The notes below the pieces were generated by a model. The model searched no databases, was not told where the DNA came from, and saw nothing but the letters and a program-made list of their open reading frames with translations. From Achromobacter sp. UMC46 (GTDB lineage Bacteria > Pseudomonadota > Gammaproteobacteria > Burkholderiales > Burkholderiaceae_B), in NCBI RefSeq assembly GCF_014170335.1, contig NZ_LZZS01000033.1:62001-126000 (forward strand): DNA of 64,000 nucleotides. Reading direction: 5' to 3'. This document shows, in pieces, positions 17,418-28,349 of this stretch. Position numbers and translations under genes: made by a program. Within the stretch, counting starts at the first letter, position 1. Each line of letters opens with the position of its first letter.

Positions 17418-18314
17418 ATGCAGCCATCCCGGCGCGCCTTCCTGCTTGGCCGCAGGCCGGCCCAGACCCCCTGGGCGGCCTTCATGCAGCGTTTGAAACT
17501 GCTGTGCCAGGGGCAGGTCAATGACCTGGGCGAAGACGGCCCCGGCGGGGCGCAGGCCGTCTTGACCCCGTTGCGCGATGCCGATGTCGCGCATGCGCGC
17601 ACGCTGTGCGCGGAGTACCGCGTCGTGATGGCGCTGGAAGGGGCGACGGGGCCTTACGTGCCGGCCGCCGGCCCGCGCCTGCGGATCGACCCGTCCCGGA
17701 TGGCCGGCCTGGCCCGTCTGGCAGGCGATGCGCCGCGCTGGCGGGCCCAGCCAGGCGTGCCGCTGGCGGCGCTGACCCAGGCTGGATTGCGGCAATTCGA
17801 CGGTTATCCCGGCGCCATGACGCTGGCCGAATGGCTGGCCGCGCCCGCGCCGTGGCCCGCAGGGGGCTGCGCGGCGTCGGGCGTCCTGTCCGCAGAGGTG
17901 ATGCTGGCCGACGGCATCGAAGAATCCTTGGGGCCCTTCGGCGAGGCCGACGTGCAGCCGCTGCGCTCGGCCACGGTGCAAAGCCTGGTGCCCGAGCTGT
18001 TCAAACTGGCCTCGGGCGGAGACGCCTTCGCCACCCGCGACGGTTGCCACTGGCTGGGACGCTACCGGCTGGACGCCTTGAAGCCCGACGCGCCGGCCAC
18101 CGTGAACCTGGCGCACCTGCTGCTGGGGCACGGCGGCACGCTGGCCTGGGTGCAAGCCGTGACGCTGACCGATGCGCCGGCGTTTCAGGCGACGGGCGCG
18201 ACGGCCGAGGCGCCGGAGGCGCCCGGATTGGCGACGGTCCGGCTGGACGGCCGCGTCAAGGCGCTGTTCGACCCCGATGGTCGTTTTCCCTTATTCATGC
18301 CCCGTGAAACCTGA
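17418..18314 (+). CDS. protein with a degenerate PCMH-type FAD-binding domain
   Basis: A 298-residue protein that weakly resembles the N-terminal FAD-binding half of glycolate/lactate oxidases. LRDADVAHARTLCAEYRVVMALEGATG fits the first FAD-loop pattern, and RWRAQPGVPLAALTQA fits the family VQPGV region. SGVLSAEVMLADGIEESLG fits the strand before the C-terminal domain. The usual glycine-rich GGGT loop is altered to EGATGPY, so flavin binding is uncertain. The N-terminus MQPSRRAFLLG resembles a Tat motif, but without a clear hydrophobic core. It may be a non-enzymatic remnant. Confidence 0.6.
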   Translation: MQPSRRAFLLGRRPAQTPWAAFMQRLKLLCQGQVNDLGEDGPGGAQAVLTPLRDADVAHARTLCAEYRVVMALEGATGPYVPAAGPRLRIDPSRMAGLARLAGDAPRWRAQPGVPLAALTQAGLRQFDGYPGAMTLAEWLAAPAPWPAGGCAASGVLSAEVMLADGIEESLGPFGEADVQPLRSATVQSLVPELFKLASGGDAFATRDGCHWLGRYRLDALKPDAPATVNLAHLLLGHGGTLAWVQAVTLTDAPAFQATGATAEAPEAPGLATVRLDGRVKALFDPDGRFPLFMPRET

Positions 18315-18454
18315 CATCGTTTCAGCTTACTGTAAGATTTCGCCGCTCGTCTCGAACGAAGGGGGAAGGCGCCGCGGACGTATCGCGCCGCGCCTCATGG
18401 GAATAGAATTCCCCCCTCTTTCCGTGTCTCACTTAATTAGCCAGTAGCCGCCCT

Positions 18455-20743
18455 ATGGATGCCAACCTTCGCAAAGCCGCCCTTGAATATCACGAGCACG
18501 GGCGCCCCGGCAAAATATCGGTCATGCCGACCAAGCAGCTGACCAACCAGCGCGATCTGGCGTTGGCGTACTCGCCCGGCGTGGCGGCGGCCTGTGAGGA
18601 GATCGTGGCCGATCCGGCCAATGTGTTCCGCTACACGGCGCGCGGCAACCTGGTGGGCGTGATCACCAACGGCACTGCGGTGCTGGGCCTGGGCAACATC
18701 GGCGCGCTGGCTTCCAAGCCGGTCATGGAAGGCAAGGCGGTGCTATTCAAGAAGTTCGCCGGCCTGGATGTCTTCGACATCGAAATCAATGAAACCGACC
18801 CGGACAAGCTGGTCGAGATCATCGCCGGCCTGGAAGCCACCTTCGGCGGCATCAACCTGGAAGACATCAAGGCCCCGGAATGCTTCACCGTCGAGCGCAA
18901 GCTCCGTGAACGCATGAAGATCCCGGTCTTTCACGACGACCAGCACGGCACGGCCATCTGCGTGTCGGCGGCGTTTATCAACGGCCTGAAGGTCGTGGGC
19001 AAGGAAATCGACAAGGTCAAGGTCGTGACCTCCGGCGCAGGCGCCGCCGCGCTGGCGTGCCTGGACCTGATGGTGGACCTGGGCCTGCCGCTGGAAAACA
19101 TCTGGGTGACGGACCTGGAAGGCGTGGTCTTCGAAGGCCGCACCGTGCTGATGGATCCGGACAAGGCGCGCTTCGCGCAAAAGACGGAAGCCCGCAAGCT
19201 GGCCGAAGTGATCCAGGACGCCGACGTGTTCCTGGGCCTGTCGGCAGGCGGCGTGCTCAAGCCCGAAATGGTCGCCGCGATGGGCTCGCGCCCGCTGATC
19301 CTGGCGCTGGCCAACCCCACGCCGGAAATCCTGCCCGAGCTTGCGCATTCGGTGCGCGACGACGTGGTCATGGCCACGGGCCGTTCGGACTACCCGAACC
19401 AGGTCAACAACGTGCTGTGCTTCCCGTACATCTTCCGCGGCGCGCTGGATGTGGGCGCAACCACCATCACCCGTGAAATGGAAAAGGCGGCGGTGTATGC
19501 CATCGCCCAACTGGCGCAGGAAGAGCAGAACGAAGTCGTGGCCGCGGCCTACGGCACGTTTGATATCTCGTTCGGCCCGGAATACCTGATCCCCAAGCCG
19601 TTCGATCCGCGCCTGATCGTGCGCATCGCGCCGGCGGTGGCCAAGGCGGCGATGGACGGCGGCGTGGCCACGCGCCCGCTGGCCGACCTGGAAGCCTACG
19701 AAGAGCAGCTGCAGCAGTTCGTGTACCACTCGGGCGCGTTCATGAAGCCGCTGTTCTCGGCGGCCAAGCGCATTGTGCGTGAAGGCGGCCCGGCCCGCAT
19801 CGTGTTCGCGGAAGGCGAAGACGAACGCGTGCTGCGCGCCGTGCAGGTGGTGGTGGACGAAGGCCTGGCCCGTCCCATCCTGGTGGGCCGTCCGTCGGTG
19901 CTGCTGACCCGCATCGAAAAGCTGGGCCTGCGTCTGCGCCTGGGCGAGGATGTCGAGGTGACCAACCCCGAATACGACGAACGCTTCCACCAGTACTGGA
20001 CGACGTACTGGGAACGCATGTGCCGCCGCGGCATCACCAAGGAAATGGCGCGCGTGGAAATGCGCCGCCGCATGACCTTGATCGGCGCGATGATGGTGCA
20101 CCTGGGCGATGCCGACGGCATGGTCTGCGGGTCGGTGGGCGCCTACCACGACCACCTGCGTTTCGTGGACGAAGTGATCGGCCGCCGCCCGGGCCACAAC
20201 GTGTATGCCGCCATGAACATCCTGCTGCTCAACGAGCGCACGGTGGTACTGGTGGACACGCACGTGAACGACGAGCCCACGGCCGAGCAGATCGCGGAAT
20301 TCACGATCGCCGCGGCCAACGAAATGCGCCGCATGTACCTGGCGCCGAAGGTGGCGCTGCTGTCGCGGTCGAACTTCGGATCGGGCAGCTCGGCCTCGGG
20401 CGCCAAGATGCGGCGCGCGCTGGAAATCGTGCGCGAAAAAGCGCCCGATCTGGAAATCGACGGTGAAATGCACGGCGACTGCGCGCTGGACGAAGCGCTG
20501 CGCATGCGCATCCTGCCGTCGTCCACGCTGAAAGGCGAGGCGAACCTGCTGGTGTGCCCGAACGTGGATTCCGGCAACATCGCCTACAACCTGCTCAAGA
20601 CGGCAGCCGGCGGCAACGTGGCGGTGGGCCCGTTCCTGCTGGGCGCGAATGCGCCGGTGCACATCCTGACCTCCAGCTCGACCGTGCGCCGCATCGTCAA
20701 TATGACCGCGATGACTGTGGTCGATGTCAACACGCCACGTTGA
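18455..20743 (+). CDS. maeB: NADP-dependent malic enzyme with C-terminal phosphotransacetylase-like domain
   Basis: Oxidative decarboxylation of malate to pyruvate, 762 residues. The malic enzyme part (1 to about 430) shows [49 protein letters not shown] and [21 protein letters not shown]. The rest is a Pta-like domain ([49 protein letters not shown]), which in MaeB proteins serves allosteric control by acetyl-CoA rather than catalysis. The 140-base upstream gap holds no identified element. Its end overlaps the next start by 20 bases. Confidence 0.95.
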   Translation: MDANLRKAALEYHEHGRPGKISVMPTKQLTNQRDLALAYSPGVAAACEEIVADPANVFRYTARGNLVGVITNGTAVLGLGNIGALASKPVMEGKAVLFKKFAGLDVFDIEINETDPDKLVEIIAGLEATFGGINLEDIKAPECFTVERKLRERMKIPVFHDDQHGTAICVSAAFINGLKVVGKEIDKVKVVTSGAGAAALACLDLMVDLGLPLENIWVTDLEGVVFEGRTVLMDPDKARFAQKTEARKLAEVIQDADVFLGLSAGGVLKPEMVAAMGSRPLILALANPTPEILPELAHSVRDDVVMATGRSDYPNQVNNVLCFPYIFRGALDVGATTITREMEKAAVYAIAQLAQEEQNEVVAAAYGTFDISFGPEYLIPKPFDPRLIVRIAPAVAKAAMDGGVATRPLADLEAYEEQLQQFVYHSGAFMKPLFSAAKRIVREGGPARIVFAEGEDERVLRAVQVVVDEGLARPILVGRPSVLLTRIEKLGLRLRLGEDVEVTNPEYDERFHQYWTTYWERMCRRGITKEMARVEMRRRMTLIGAMMVHLGDADGMVCGSVGAYHDHLRFVDEVIGRRPGHNVYAAMNILLLNERTVVLVDTHVNDEPTAEQIAEFTIAAANEMRRMYLAPKVALLSRSNFGSGSSASGAKMRRALEIVREKAPDLEIDGEMHGDCALDEALRMRILPSSTLKGEANLLVCPNVDSGNIAYNLLKTAAGGNVAVGPFLLGANAPVHILTSSSTVRRIVNMTAMTVVDVNTPR

Positions 20744-21953
20744 CGTGACACCTGCCGGTCCGGCGTGCCCACGCACGCCGACCGGTCTGGTCCTGACCGG
20801 AGGCGGCGCCCGCGCCGCCTATCAGGTCGGCGTGCTCAGCGCCATCATGGAGCTGCTGGACCCCGACTGGCATTCCCGGTTCCAGAACCCCTTCGACATC
20901 ATCTGCGGCACGTCAGCTGGCGCGATCAACGCGGCTGCGCTGGCCTGCCGCGCCGACCGGCCCCATCTGGGCGTGCGGCGCATCCGGCGGTTGTGGTCGT
21001 CGCTGAACACCGACATGATCTACCGGGCCGACGCGCCCGGCCTGATCCGCACGGGCGTGCGCTGGCTGGGCCTGCTGGCCCTGGGCTGGATGTACTCCGG
21101 CCTGACCCGCAAGCGGCCCCAGTCCCTGCTGGACAACAGTCCGATGGAGGCCCTGCTGGGCCGCGTGCTGGACTTCCGCAACCTGCACGCCAACCTGGAG
21201 CGCGGCTCGCTGTCGGCGCTGGCGATCACGGCGTCCGGCTACACCAGCGGCGAACACCTGACCTTCTACCAGGCGCACACGCCCATCGAGCCCTGGCACC
21301 GCTACCTGCGCCTGGCCATCCCCACGCCGATCGGCATCGAACACCTGATGGCCTCGTCGTCCATCCCCTTCGTCTTTCCGGCCCGCCAGGTGCAGGTGCA
21401 CGGCAAGGGCGAGTGGTGCGGCGACGGTTCGATGCGCCAACTGGCGCCGATCAGCCCGGCCATCCACCTGGGGGCGCACCGCGTGCTGGTGATCGGCACG
21501 GGGTTCCGCGATGATACCCACCCCGAGCACCGCGCTGATTCGCCGCCGTATCCGTCTCTGGCGCAGGTGGGCGGCCATGCGCTGTCCAGCATCTTCCTGG
21601 ACGGGTTGTCGGTCGACGTCGAGCGCCTGGAGCGCATCAATTACCTGATGGACCATGCGGCGCCGGACGGCACACAGGTCAATGTCAGGCGCATCCAGGT
21701 GCTGACGATCACGCCCAGCCAGTCGCTGGACACGATGGCACTGGAACACCTGCAGGACATGCCTGCGCAAGCACGTGCCCTTTTTCGCGTACTCGGTGTA
21801 TCGTCCGATCCACACCGTCCGGGAGGCGGGGCGCTGATGTCCTATCTCCTGTTCGAATCCAGCTACACCAGGCGATTGATCGAACTGGGTTATGCCGATA
21901 CGATGCAGCGTAACGACGAAGTGATCGCCTTTTTCAAGGAGGCTCAGGCATGA
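20724..21953 (+). CDS. patatin-like phospholipase
   Basis: A 409-residue predicted cytoplasmic or membrane-associated lipid acyl hydrolase. The patatin oxyanion loop is VLTGGGARAAYQVGVL near residues 23-38. The nucleophile elbow is GTSAGAIN, with the catalytic Ser of GxSxG. The catalytic Asp lies in WCGDGSMRQLAPISPAI, the DGG/DGA-like motif. A C-terminal extension carries a second family block (FESSYTRRLIELGYADTM). The start overlaps maeB, and its ATGA stop overlaps the barstar-like gene, suggesting one transcript. Confidence 0.87.
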   Translation: MSTRHVDVTPAGPACPRTPTGLVLTGGGARAAYQVGVLSAIMELLDPDWHSRFQNPFDIICGTSAGAINAAALACRADRPHLGVRRIRRLWSSLNTDMIYRADAPGLIRTGVRWLGLLALGWMYSGLTRKRPQSLLDNSPMEALLGRVLDFRNLHANLERGSLSALAITASGYTSGEHLTFYQAHTPIEPWHRYLRLAIPTPIGIEHLMASSSIPFVFPARQVQVHGKGEWCGDGSMRQLAPISPAIHLGAHRVLVIGTGFRDDTHPEHRADSPPYPSLAQVGGHALSSIFLDGLSVDVERLERINYLMDHAAPDGTQVNVRRIQVLTITPSQSLDTMALEHLQDMPAQARALFRVLGVSSDPHRPGGGALMSYLLFESSYTRRLIELGYADTMQRNDEVIAFFKEAQA

Positions 21954-22417
21954 CGCGCAATGGCCAATCTACCTTGCAGAAGCAGCTGCTGCGCGGCGGG
22001 GCGCTGCCCCATGAAGGGCTGGACAAGAAGGCCGTGGTGGATGCTTCCCATGAGCTCGGGCTGGCGCTGTTCGTCGCCAACTGCGACCCTGCCCGCAGCC
22101 GTTCGGCGGTGCTGCGCGCCATCGTCAAGGCAGTGGACTTCCCCGAATACTTCGGAGGCAACCTGGATGCCCTCTACGACTGCCTGTGCGACACGGTGCT
22201 GGACCACAAGACCGGTGTCGTGCTGTGGCTGTACCGGCTGCATTCGGGCGACCCGGTGCTGGAGGAGGACGCTGCCCTGATCGAGACCGTCTGCTCGGAC
22301 GCGGCGGATTTCGCCCGCGAGAACGGTCGCATCTTTGCGTTCGTCATTGAACATGCCGGCAAACATCCCGACCCGGAGCCCGGCGTCGCGGCGGCGCCTT
22401 ACGGCGAAAACGATTGA
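21950..22417 (+). CDS. barstar-like RNase inhibitor family protein
   Basis: A 155-residue protein with the barstar core. VDFPEYFGGNLDALYDCLCDTVL (near residues 60-85) matches the barnase-binding helix region, preceded by a strand (LALFVANCDPARSRSAVLRAI). Barstars inhibit barnase-type ribonucleases by tight binding. No barnase-like gene is adjacent; the gene overlaps the patatin stop by four bases (ATGA), so the two may be co-expressed. It could be a free-standing regulator or an immunity protein. Confidence 0.75.
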   Translation: MTRNGQSTLQKQLLRGGALPHEGLDKKAVVDASHELGLALFVANCDPARSRSAVLRAIVKAVDFPEYFGGNLDALYDCLCDTVLDHKTGVVLWLYRLHSGDPVLEEDAALIETVCSDAADFARENGRIFAFVIEHAGKHPDPEPGVAAAPYGEND

Positions 22418-22505
22418 GTGGGCGGGTCGCCCGGGCGCCCGCTGGGGCGTCCGCGGCCTGACTGGCGCCTGACTTGGCAACCTGCCTGGCAGCGTACCTG
22501 GCGAA

Positions 22506-23237
22506 TTACCAGCCCTGCAACGCGCTGACCGCCGCCAGCAGGGCCAGCCCTGCGGTCTCGGTGCGCAGTACCCGGGGACCGAAGCGCACGGCCTGCACGC
22601 CCGCCTGGCGGGCCTGCTCCAATTCCTTGTCCGACCATCCGCCTTCCGGGCCCACCAGCAGGCAGAGCGCCTGCGCGCCGGGTTCGGCCCGGAGCTTGCC
22701 GGCCAGGTCGTCGGGGGCATCGGGGTGGCACAACAGGCGCAGGCCGTCCGCGGGCTGGGCCAGCCAATCGGCCAGCGCCTGGGGCGCGTCCACCGGCATC
22801 AGTCGGTTGCGGCCGCATTGTTCGCCGGCGGATTGCGCAATGCGCTGCCAATGCGCCACGCGCTTGTCCAGCCGGGCGCCCGACAGTTGCAGCACGCTGC
22901 GCTGCGCCGCGATGGGGCTGACGCGGGCGGCGCCCAGTTCCACGGCCTTTTCCACCACCCAGTCCATTTTGTCGCCGGTGGGCAAGCCCTGCACGAGGGT
23001 GATGCGGCCGGCCAATTCGGCCTCGCGGGGATTGAATTCGCCCAGTTGAGCGAAGCCGGCCTTGCCGTCGATATCCAGCACGGCCGGGTACTCGCCGCCC
23101 TGGCCGTTGAACAGCACGACGGTTTCACCGGCTTTCAAGCGCAGCACGCGTAGCGCGTGGTGGGCCAGGGCTTCCGGCAGGGCGATTCGGGTGCCGGCGG
23201 CAAGCGGGGCGTCGCAGTAGAAACGGGGGGCGGACAT
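22506..23237 (-). CDS. rsmE: 16S rRNA (uracil(1498)-N3)-methyltransferase
   Basis: Methylates U1498 of 16S rRNA in the assembled 30S subunit, 243 residues. It starts MSAPRFYCDAPLAAGTRIALPE with the PUA-like domain, then the SPOUT domain: KMDWVVEKAVELGAARVSPI, the RRWQRI-like region HWQRIAQSAGEQCGRN, and the knot motif LLVGPEGGWSDKELEQA. A final FGPRVLRTETAGLALLAAV is the AdoMet-binding knot. The start at 23235-23237 gives the canonical N-terminus; a longer start upstream is not supported. Confidence 0.94.
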   Translation of the reverse strand: MSAPRFYCDAPLAAGTRIALPEALAHHALRVLRLKAGETVVLFNGQGGEYPAVLDIDGKAGFAQLGEFNPREAELAGRITLVQGLPTGDKMDWVVEKAVELGAARVSPIAAQRSVLQLSGARLDKRVAHWQRIAQSAGEQCGRNRLMPVDAPQALADWLAQPADGLRLLCHPDAPDDLAGKLRAEPGAQALCLLVGPEGGWSDKELEQARQAGVQAVRFGPRVLRTETAGLALLAAVSALQGW

Positions 23238-23254
23238 GGGTGGAGCGGAAAGCG

Positions 23255-23677
23255 TTATCGGAGGGCGTAGCCTACCACCTTGACTCCCCATTCGAAGAAG
23301 GTCGGCGCGCTGGACGCGAGGTTAAGCCCCAGCAGGGTCAGGAAGCCCACCGTCATCTTCTTGTCCAGGCGCAGGACGTGGGCGCGCAGGTCGGACAAGT
23401 CTTCGTGGGTGGCGAAGCGCTTGAGTTCTTCGCGGTTGGGCAGTTGCGCGATCTGTTTGCGGATTTCGGCGAGCTCCTCGCGTCGCGCAAGCGGGGCCAC
23501 GGCCGCCGCCAGGTCATTGCGCCATTCTTGCCGGAGCTTGGCGGCAAGTTCGGTTTCACCCTTGATTTGAGCGTGTTCCAACGCCCGCGCCACGGCAATC
23601 GCCCGCTCTTCGCCCAGGGCGGTGCGTAGAGCCATGATGCCTTCAACAGGGATAGTCAGATTGAGCATGAGGCTCAT
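23255..23677 (-). CDS. small coiled-coil protein with C-terminal hydrophobic segment
   Basis: Unrecognised 140-residue protein. Residues 20-100 are strongly charged and predicted helical with heptad-like spacing (EELAEIRKQIAQLPNREELKRF). Residues 108-135 are hydrophobic (TVGFLTLLGLNLASSAPTFFEWGVKVVGYAL), a possible membrane anchor. The pattern recalls the DUF1640/CCDC90 coiled-coil type, without certainty. GGAG lies eight bases before the ATG. It ends 17 bases before the rsmE start and may be cotranscribed with it. Confidence 0.65.
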   Translation of the reverse strand: MSLMLNLTIPVEGIMALRTALGEERAIAVARALEHAQIKGETELAAKLRQEWRNDLAAAVAPLARREELAEIRKQIAQLPNREELKRFATHEDLSDLRAHVLRLDKKMTVGFLTLLGLNLASSAPTFFEWGVKVVGYALR

Positions 23678-23904
23678 GGTAGGAGGCTCCAGGGCTGATG
23701 TCAGGGCTTCATCCTGAATGTCGGACCCCTTTCCCGCAATTGTGGGAGCTACGCTGACATCCCTGTCCGGAAACGCTTGTTTACATCGGGCTTAAGGGCG
23801 ATGGCGTGAGGGAAATCCCCTGATGCTAAAATCGTCTGCTTCGCAACCTACTCAACTGGCCCCTATATTCCCTGTGGGCGCGCCAGCTTCAAAGAGCCTT
23901 CCGA

Positions 23905-25941
23905 ATGAGCAATCCGACCGCCCCTAAACTTGCCTTGGCGGATGCCATCCGCGCCCTCGCGATGGATGCCGTGCAACAAGCGAACTCCGGGCACCCGGGT
24001 GCTCCCATGGGCATGGCGGAAATCGCCCAGGCCCTGTGGACGGGCAACCTGCGCCACAACCCCAAGGATCCCGCCTGGGCCAACCGCGACCGCTTCGTGC
24101 TGTCCAACGGCCACGGTTCGATGCTGATCTACGCCTTGCTGCACCTGACGGGCTACGATCTGCCGATCGAAGAACTGAAGAATTTCCGCCAACTGCATTC
24201 CAAGACGCCGGGCCACCCCGAAGTGGGCATCACCCCGGGCGTGGAAACCACCACCGGCCCGCTGGGCCAGGGCCTGGGCAATGCCGTGGGCATGGCGCTG
24301 GCGGAAGCGTTGCTGGCCGCTGAATTCAACAAGCCCGGCCACACCATCGTCGACCACCACACCTACGCCTTCACCGGCGACGGCTGCCTGATGGAAGGCA
24401 TTTCGCACGAAGTGTGCTCGCTGGCCGGCACCCTGAAGCTTTCCAAGCTGGTCGTGCTGTATGACGACAACGGCATCTCCATCGACGGCCACGTCGAACA
24501 CTGGTTCGCCGACGACACCGCGAAGCGCTTCGAAGGCTACGGCTGGAACGTGATCCGTGGCGTCGACGGCCACGACGTCGCCGCCGTGGACGCCGCCATC
24601 AAGGCCGCCCGTTCGCAATCGGAGAAGCCGACGCTGGTCATCTGCCGCACCGTGATCGGCAAGGGTTCGCCCAACATGGCCGGCACGCACAACGTGCACG
24701 GCGCGCCGCTGGGCAAGGATGAGATCGCCGCCACGCGCGCCGCGCTGGGCTGGTCGGCCGAACCGTTCCAGATCCCGCAAGACGTCTACGACGGCTGGGA
24801 CGGCCGCCAGTCGGGCGCTTCGGCGCAGGCTGAATGGCAATCCGCCTTCGACGCCTACGCCGCCGAATTCCCCGCCGAGGCCGCCGAATTCACGCGCCGC
24901 ATGAAGGGCGACATGCCCGACGGCTACGCCGACCAGTTCAAGACGTTCCTGGCGTCGACCCTGGAAAAGGCCGAAACCGTGGCCACCCGCAAGGCCTCGC
25001 AGTTCGCGATCGCCGCGCTGGCCCCGGTGCTGCCGGAAATGCTGGGTGGTTCGGCCGACCTGACCGGTTCCAACTTCACCGACTGGAAGGGCGTTGCCGC
25101 CGTCCGCGCTGGCGAACACGGCATCCAGTTCGGCCGCCACATCAACTACGGCGTGCGCGAATTCGGCATGGCCGCGATCATGAACGGCGTGGCCCTGCAT
25201 GGCGGCTACCTGCCGTTCGGCGGCACGTTCCTGACGTTCTCGGACTACTCGCGCAACGCGATCCGCATGGCCGCGCTGATGAAGCAGCGCGTCGTGCACG
25301 TGTTCACCCACGATTCGATCGGCCTGGGCGAAGACGGCCCGACGCACCAATCCATCGAGCACGCCGCCAGCCTGCGCCTGATCCCCAACCTGTCCCTGTG
25401 GCGCCCTTGCGATACGGCTGAAACCGCCGTGGCCTGGAACGCCGCCGTGACGCGCCCGACCAGCATCGGCATGGACGTGCATGACGGTGGCCCGACGGCC
25501 CTGTTGCTGTCGCGCCAGAACCTGCCGTTCGTGCCGCGCGACGCCGCCACCGTGGACGCCATCGCCCGCGGCGGCTATGTGCTGCGCGACGCCGAAGGCG
25601 CGCGCGCCGTCATCATCGCCACCGGCTCGGAAGTCGCCATCGCATTGGATGCGCAGGCGCAACTGGCCAAGGAAGGCGTTGCCGTGCGCGTGGTCTCCAT
25701 GCCCAGCACCGACGTGTTCGACCGCCAGGACGCCGCCTGGAAGCAATCCGTGTTGCCCAAGGGCCTGCCGCGCGTGGCGGTGGAAGCCGGCATTACCGCC
25801 TTCTGGCACAAGTACGTGGGCCTGGAAGGCGCCGTGGTCGGCATCGACCGCTACGGCGAGTCCGCTCCGGCCGGCGCGCTGTTCAAGTTCTTCGGACTGA
25901 CCGCCGACAAGGTGGCCGAGACCGTCAAACAGGTTTTGTAA
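23905..25941 (+). CDS. tkt: transketolase
   Basis: Thiamine-diphosphate enzyme of the pentose phosphate pathway, 678 residues, full length. Characteristic blocks are [18 protein letters not shown], the [13 protein letters not shown] start of the ThDP-binding site and [14 protein letters not shown]. The metal and pyrophosphate motif is [18 protein letters not shown] ... [10 protein letters not shown]. The pyrimidine domain has [19 protein letters not shown] with the catalytic Glu. It begins the sugar-phosphate group tkt-gap-pgk. A possible -10 (TAAAAT, 23827-23832) lies upstream, with a poor -35. Confidence 0.97.
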   Translation: MSNPTAPKLALADAIRALAMDAVQQANSGHPGAPMGMAEIAQALWTGNLRHNPKDPAWANRDRFVLSNGHGSMLIYALLHLTGYDLPIEELKNFRQLHSKTPGHPEVGITPGVETTTGPLGQGLGNAVGMALAEALLAAEFNKPGHTIVDHHTYAFTGDGCLMEGISHEVCSLAGTLKLSKLVVLYDDNGISIDGHVEHWFADDTAKRFEGYGWNVIRGVDGHDVAAVDAAIKAARSQSEKPTLVICRTVIGKGSPNMAGTHNVHGAPLGKDEIAATRAALGWSAEPFQIPQDVYDGWDGRQSGASAQAEWQSAFDAYAAEFPAEAAEFTRRMKGDMPDGYADQFKTFLASTLEKAETVATRKASQFAIAALAPVLPEMLGGSADLTGSNFTDWKGVAAVRAGEHGIQFGRHINYGVREFGMAAIMNGVALHGGYLPFGGTFLTFSDYSRNAIRMAALMKQRVVHVFTHDSIGLGEDGPTHQSIEHAASLRLIPNLSLWRPCDTAETAVAWNAAVTRPTSIGMDVHDGGPTALLLSRQNLPFVPRDAATVDAIARGGYVLRDAEGARAVIIATGSEVAIALDAQAQLAKEGVAVRVVSMPSTDVFDRQDAAWKQSVLPKGLPRVAVEAGITAFWHKYVGLEGAVVGIDRYGESAPAGALFKFFGLTADKVAETVKQVL

Positions 25942-26967
<1,026 letters not shown>

Positions 26968-26985
26968 GCCACACGGTCAGTCCAC

Positions 26986-27033
26986 AGGGGACGGATTTGT
27001 TTTCCGCCAAGGCGGAGAATGGGTTCGTCCCCT
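26986..27033 (+). other. long hairpin in the gap-pgk intergenic RNA
   Basis: AGGGGACG (26986-26993) pairs with CGTCCCCT (27026-27033), and TCCGCC (27003-27008) pairs with GGCGGA (27011-27016) inside. Only TTTG follows, so termination is likely partial at best. It could stabilise the upstream gap mRNA or cause processing between gap and pgk. It ends 27 bases before the pgk start. Confidence 0.6.
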
Positions 27034-27060
27034 TTGTTCGCCCATCGTAGGAATTCAATT

Positions 27061-28254
27061 ATGTCCAAGGTCAATACCCTGTCCGCGCTGGCGAAGTCCG
27101 GCGCCCTGTCCGGCAAGCGCGTGTTCATCCGCGCCGACTTGAACGTGCCGTTCGACGACGCCGGCCGCATTTCCGAAGACACGCGCATCCGCGCCTCGGT
27201 CCCCGGCATCCGCCTGGCGCTGGACGCTGGCGCCGCCGTGATGGTCACGTCCCACTTGGGCCGCCCGAAAGAAGGCGTGCTGACCGAGGCGGACTCGCTG
27301 GCCAAGGTCGGCCAGCGCCTGTCCGAACTGCTGGGCATGCCCGTCCAGCTGGTGCGCGACTGGGTCGATGGCGTCCAGGTCGATCACGGCCAGGTCGTGC
27401 TGCTGGAAAACTGCCGCGTGAACGTCGGTGAAAAGAAAGACGACGAGACGCTGGCGAAGAAGATGGCCGCGCTGTGCGACGTCTACGTCAACGACGCGTT
27501 CGGCACCGCCCATCGTGCGGAAGCCACGACGCACGGCATCGCGCGCTTTGCGCCCGTCGCCTGCGCCGGTCCCTTGCTGGAAGCCGAACTGGACGCCCTG
27601 GGCCGTGCGCTGCACGAACCCAAGCGGCCACTGGTCGCCATCGTGGGCGGCTCCAAGGTATCGACCAAGCTGTCCATCCTGCGATCGCTGGCCGATAAGG
27701 TCGACCAGCTGGTTGTGGGCGGCGGCATCGCCAATACGTTCATGTTGGCCGCCGGCCTGTCCATCGGCAAGTCGCTGGCCGAGCCCGACCAGGTGGACCA
27801 GGCGCGCGCCGTGATCGACATCATGAAGCAGCGTGGCGCGGCCGTGCCGATTCCGGTCGACGTGGTGTGCGCCAAGGCGTTCGGCGCGGATGCCGAAGCC
27901 ACGGTCAAGGCCGCGGCCGACGTGGCCGACGACGACATGATCCTGGACATTGGCCCGCAGACCGCGGCGCAGTTGGCCGAGATCCTGAAGAAGGCGGGCA
28001 CCATCGTCTGGAACGGCCCCGTGGGCGTGTTCGAGTTCGACCAGTTCGCCAACGGCACCGAAGTGGTGGCGCGCGCCATCGCGGAATCGGACGGCTTTTC
28101 GATCGCCGGCGGCGGCGACACGCTGGCTGCCATCGCCAAGTACGGCATCGGCGAACAGGTGGGCTACATCTCGACCGGCGGCGGCGCGTTCCTGGAGTTC
28201 CTGGAAGGCAAGACCCTGCCGGCCGTGGCCGTGCTGGAAGCTCGCGCGGAGTAA
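27061..28254 (+). CDS. pgk: phosphoglycerate kinase
   Basis: Transfers phosphate between 1,3-bisphosphoglycerate and ADP in glycolysis, 397 residues. It has the hallmark [15 protein letters not shown] near the N-terminus and [13 protein letters not shown] in the substrate-binding domain. The nucleotide domain shows [30 protein letters not shown] and the C-terminal [13 protein letters not shown]. The ATG at 27061 gives [10 protein letters not shown]; an earlier in-frame start at 27019 lies within the intergenic hairpin and is rejected. Confidence 0.97.
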   Translation: MSKVNTLSALAKSGALSGKRVFIRADLNVPFDDAGRISEDTRIRASVPGIRLALDAGAAVMVTSHLGRPKEGVLTEADSLAKVGQRLSELLGMPVQLVRDWVDGVQVDHGQVVLLENCRVNVGEKKDDETLAKKMAALCDVYVNDAFGTAHRAEATTHGIARFAPVACAGPLLEAELDALGRALHEPKRPLVAIVGGSKVSTKLSILRSLADKVDQLVVGGGIANTFMLAAGLSIGKSLAEPDQVDQARAVIDIMKQRGAAVPIPVDVVCAKAFGADAEATVKAAADVADDDMILDIGPQTAAQLAEILKKAGTIVWNGPVGVFEFDQFANGTEVVARAIAESDGFSIAGGGDTLAAIAKYGIGEQVGYISTGGGAFLEFLEGKTLPAVAVLEARAE

Positions 28255-28270
28255 TAGGCCCCGACGCCAC

Positions 28271-28337
28271 GCCCGCTTCGCGGGCTGGCTGCCCCCCGAG
28301 GGGGCTGCCCCGCCTTGGGACGGCCCGGCGGCGGGGC
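28271..28337. repeat. triple-hairpin GC-rich intergenic element
   Basis: Three perfect inverted repeats follow each other: GCCCGC-TTC-GCGGGC (28271-28285), GCCCCC-CGA-GGGGGC (28291-28305) and GCCCCGCC with GGCGGGGC (28307-28314, 28330-28337). It lies between convergent pgk and the Bug receptor gene. The composition resembles dispersed palindromic intergenic elements of beta-proteobacteria. It may also act as a terminator, though no T run is present. Confidence 0.65.
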
Positions 28338-28349
28338 GGGGACTGGACG

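Noticed and set aside
21851-21860. TGTTCGAATC resembling a tRNA T-loop
   Set aside because: It is inside the patatin-like coding sequence and no acceptor or anticodon stem can be built around it. No tRNA was found anywhere in the window.
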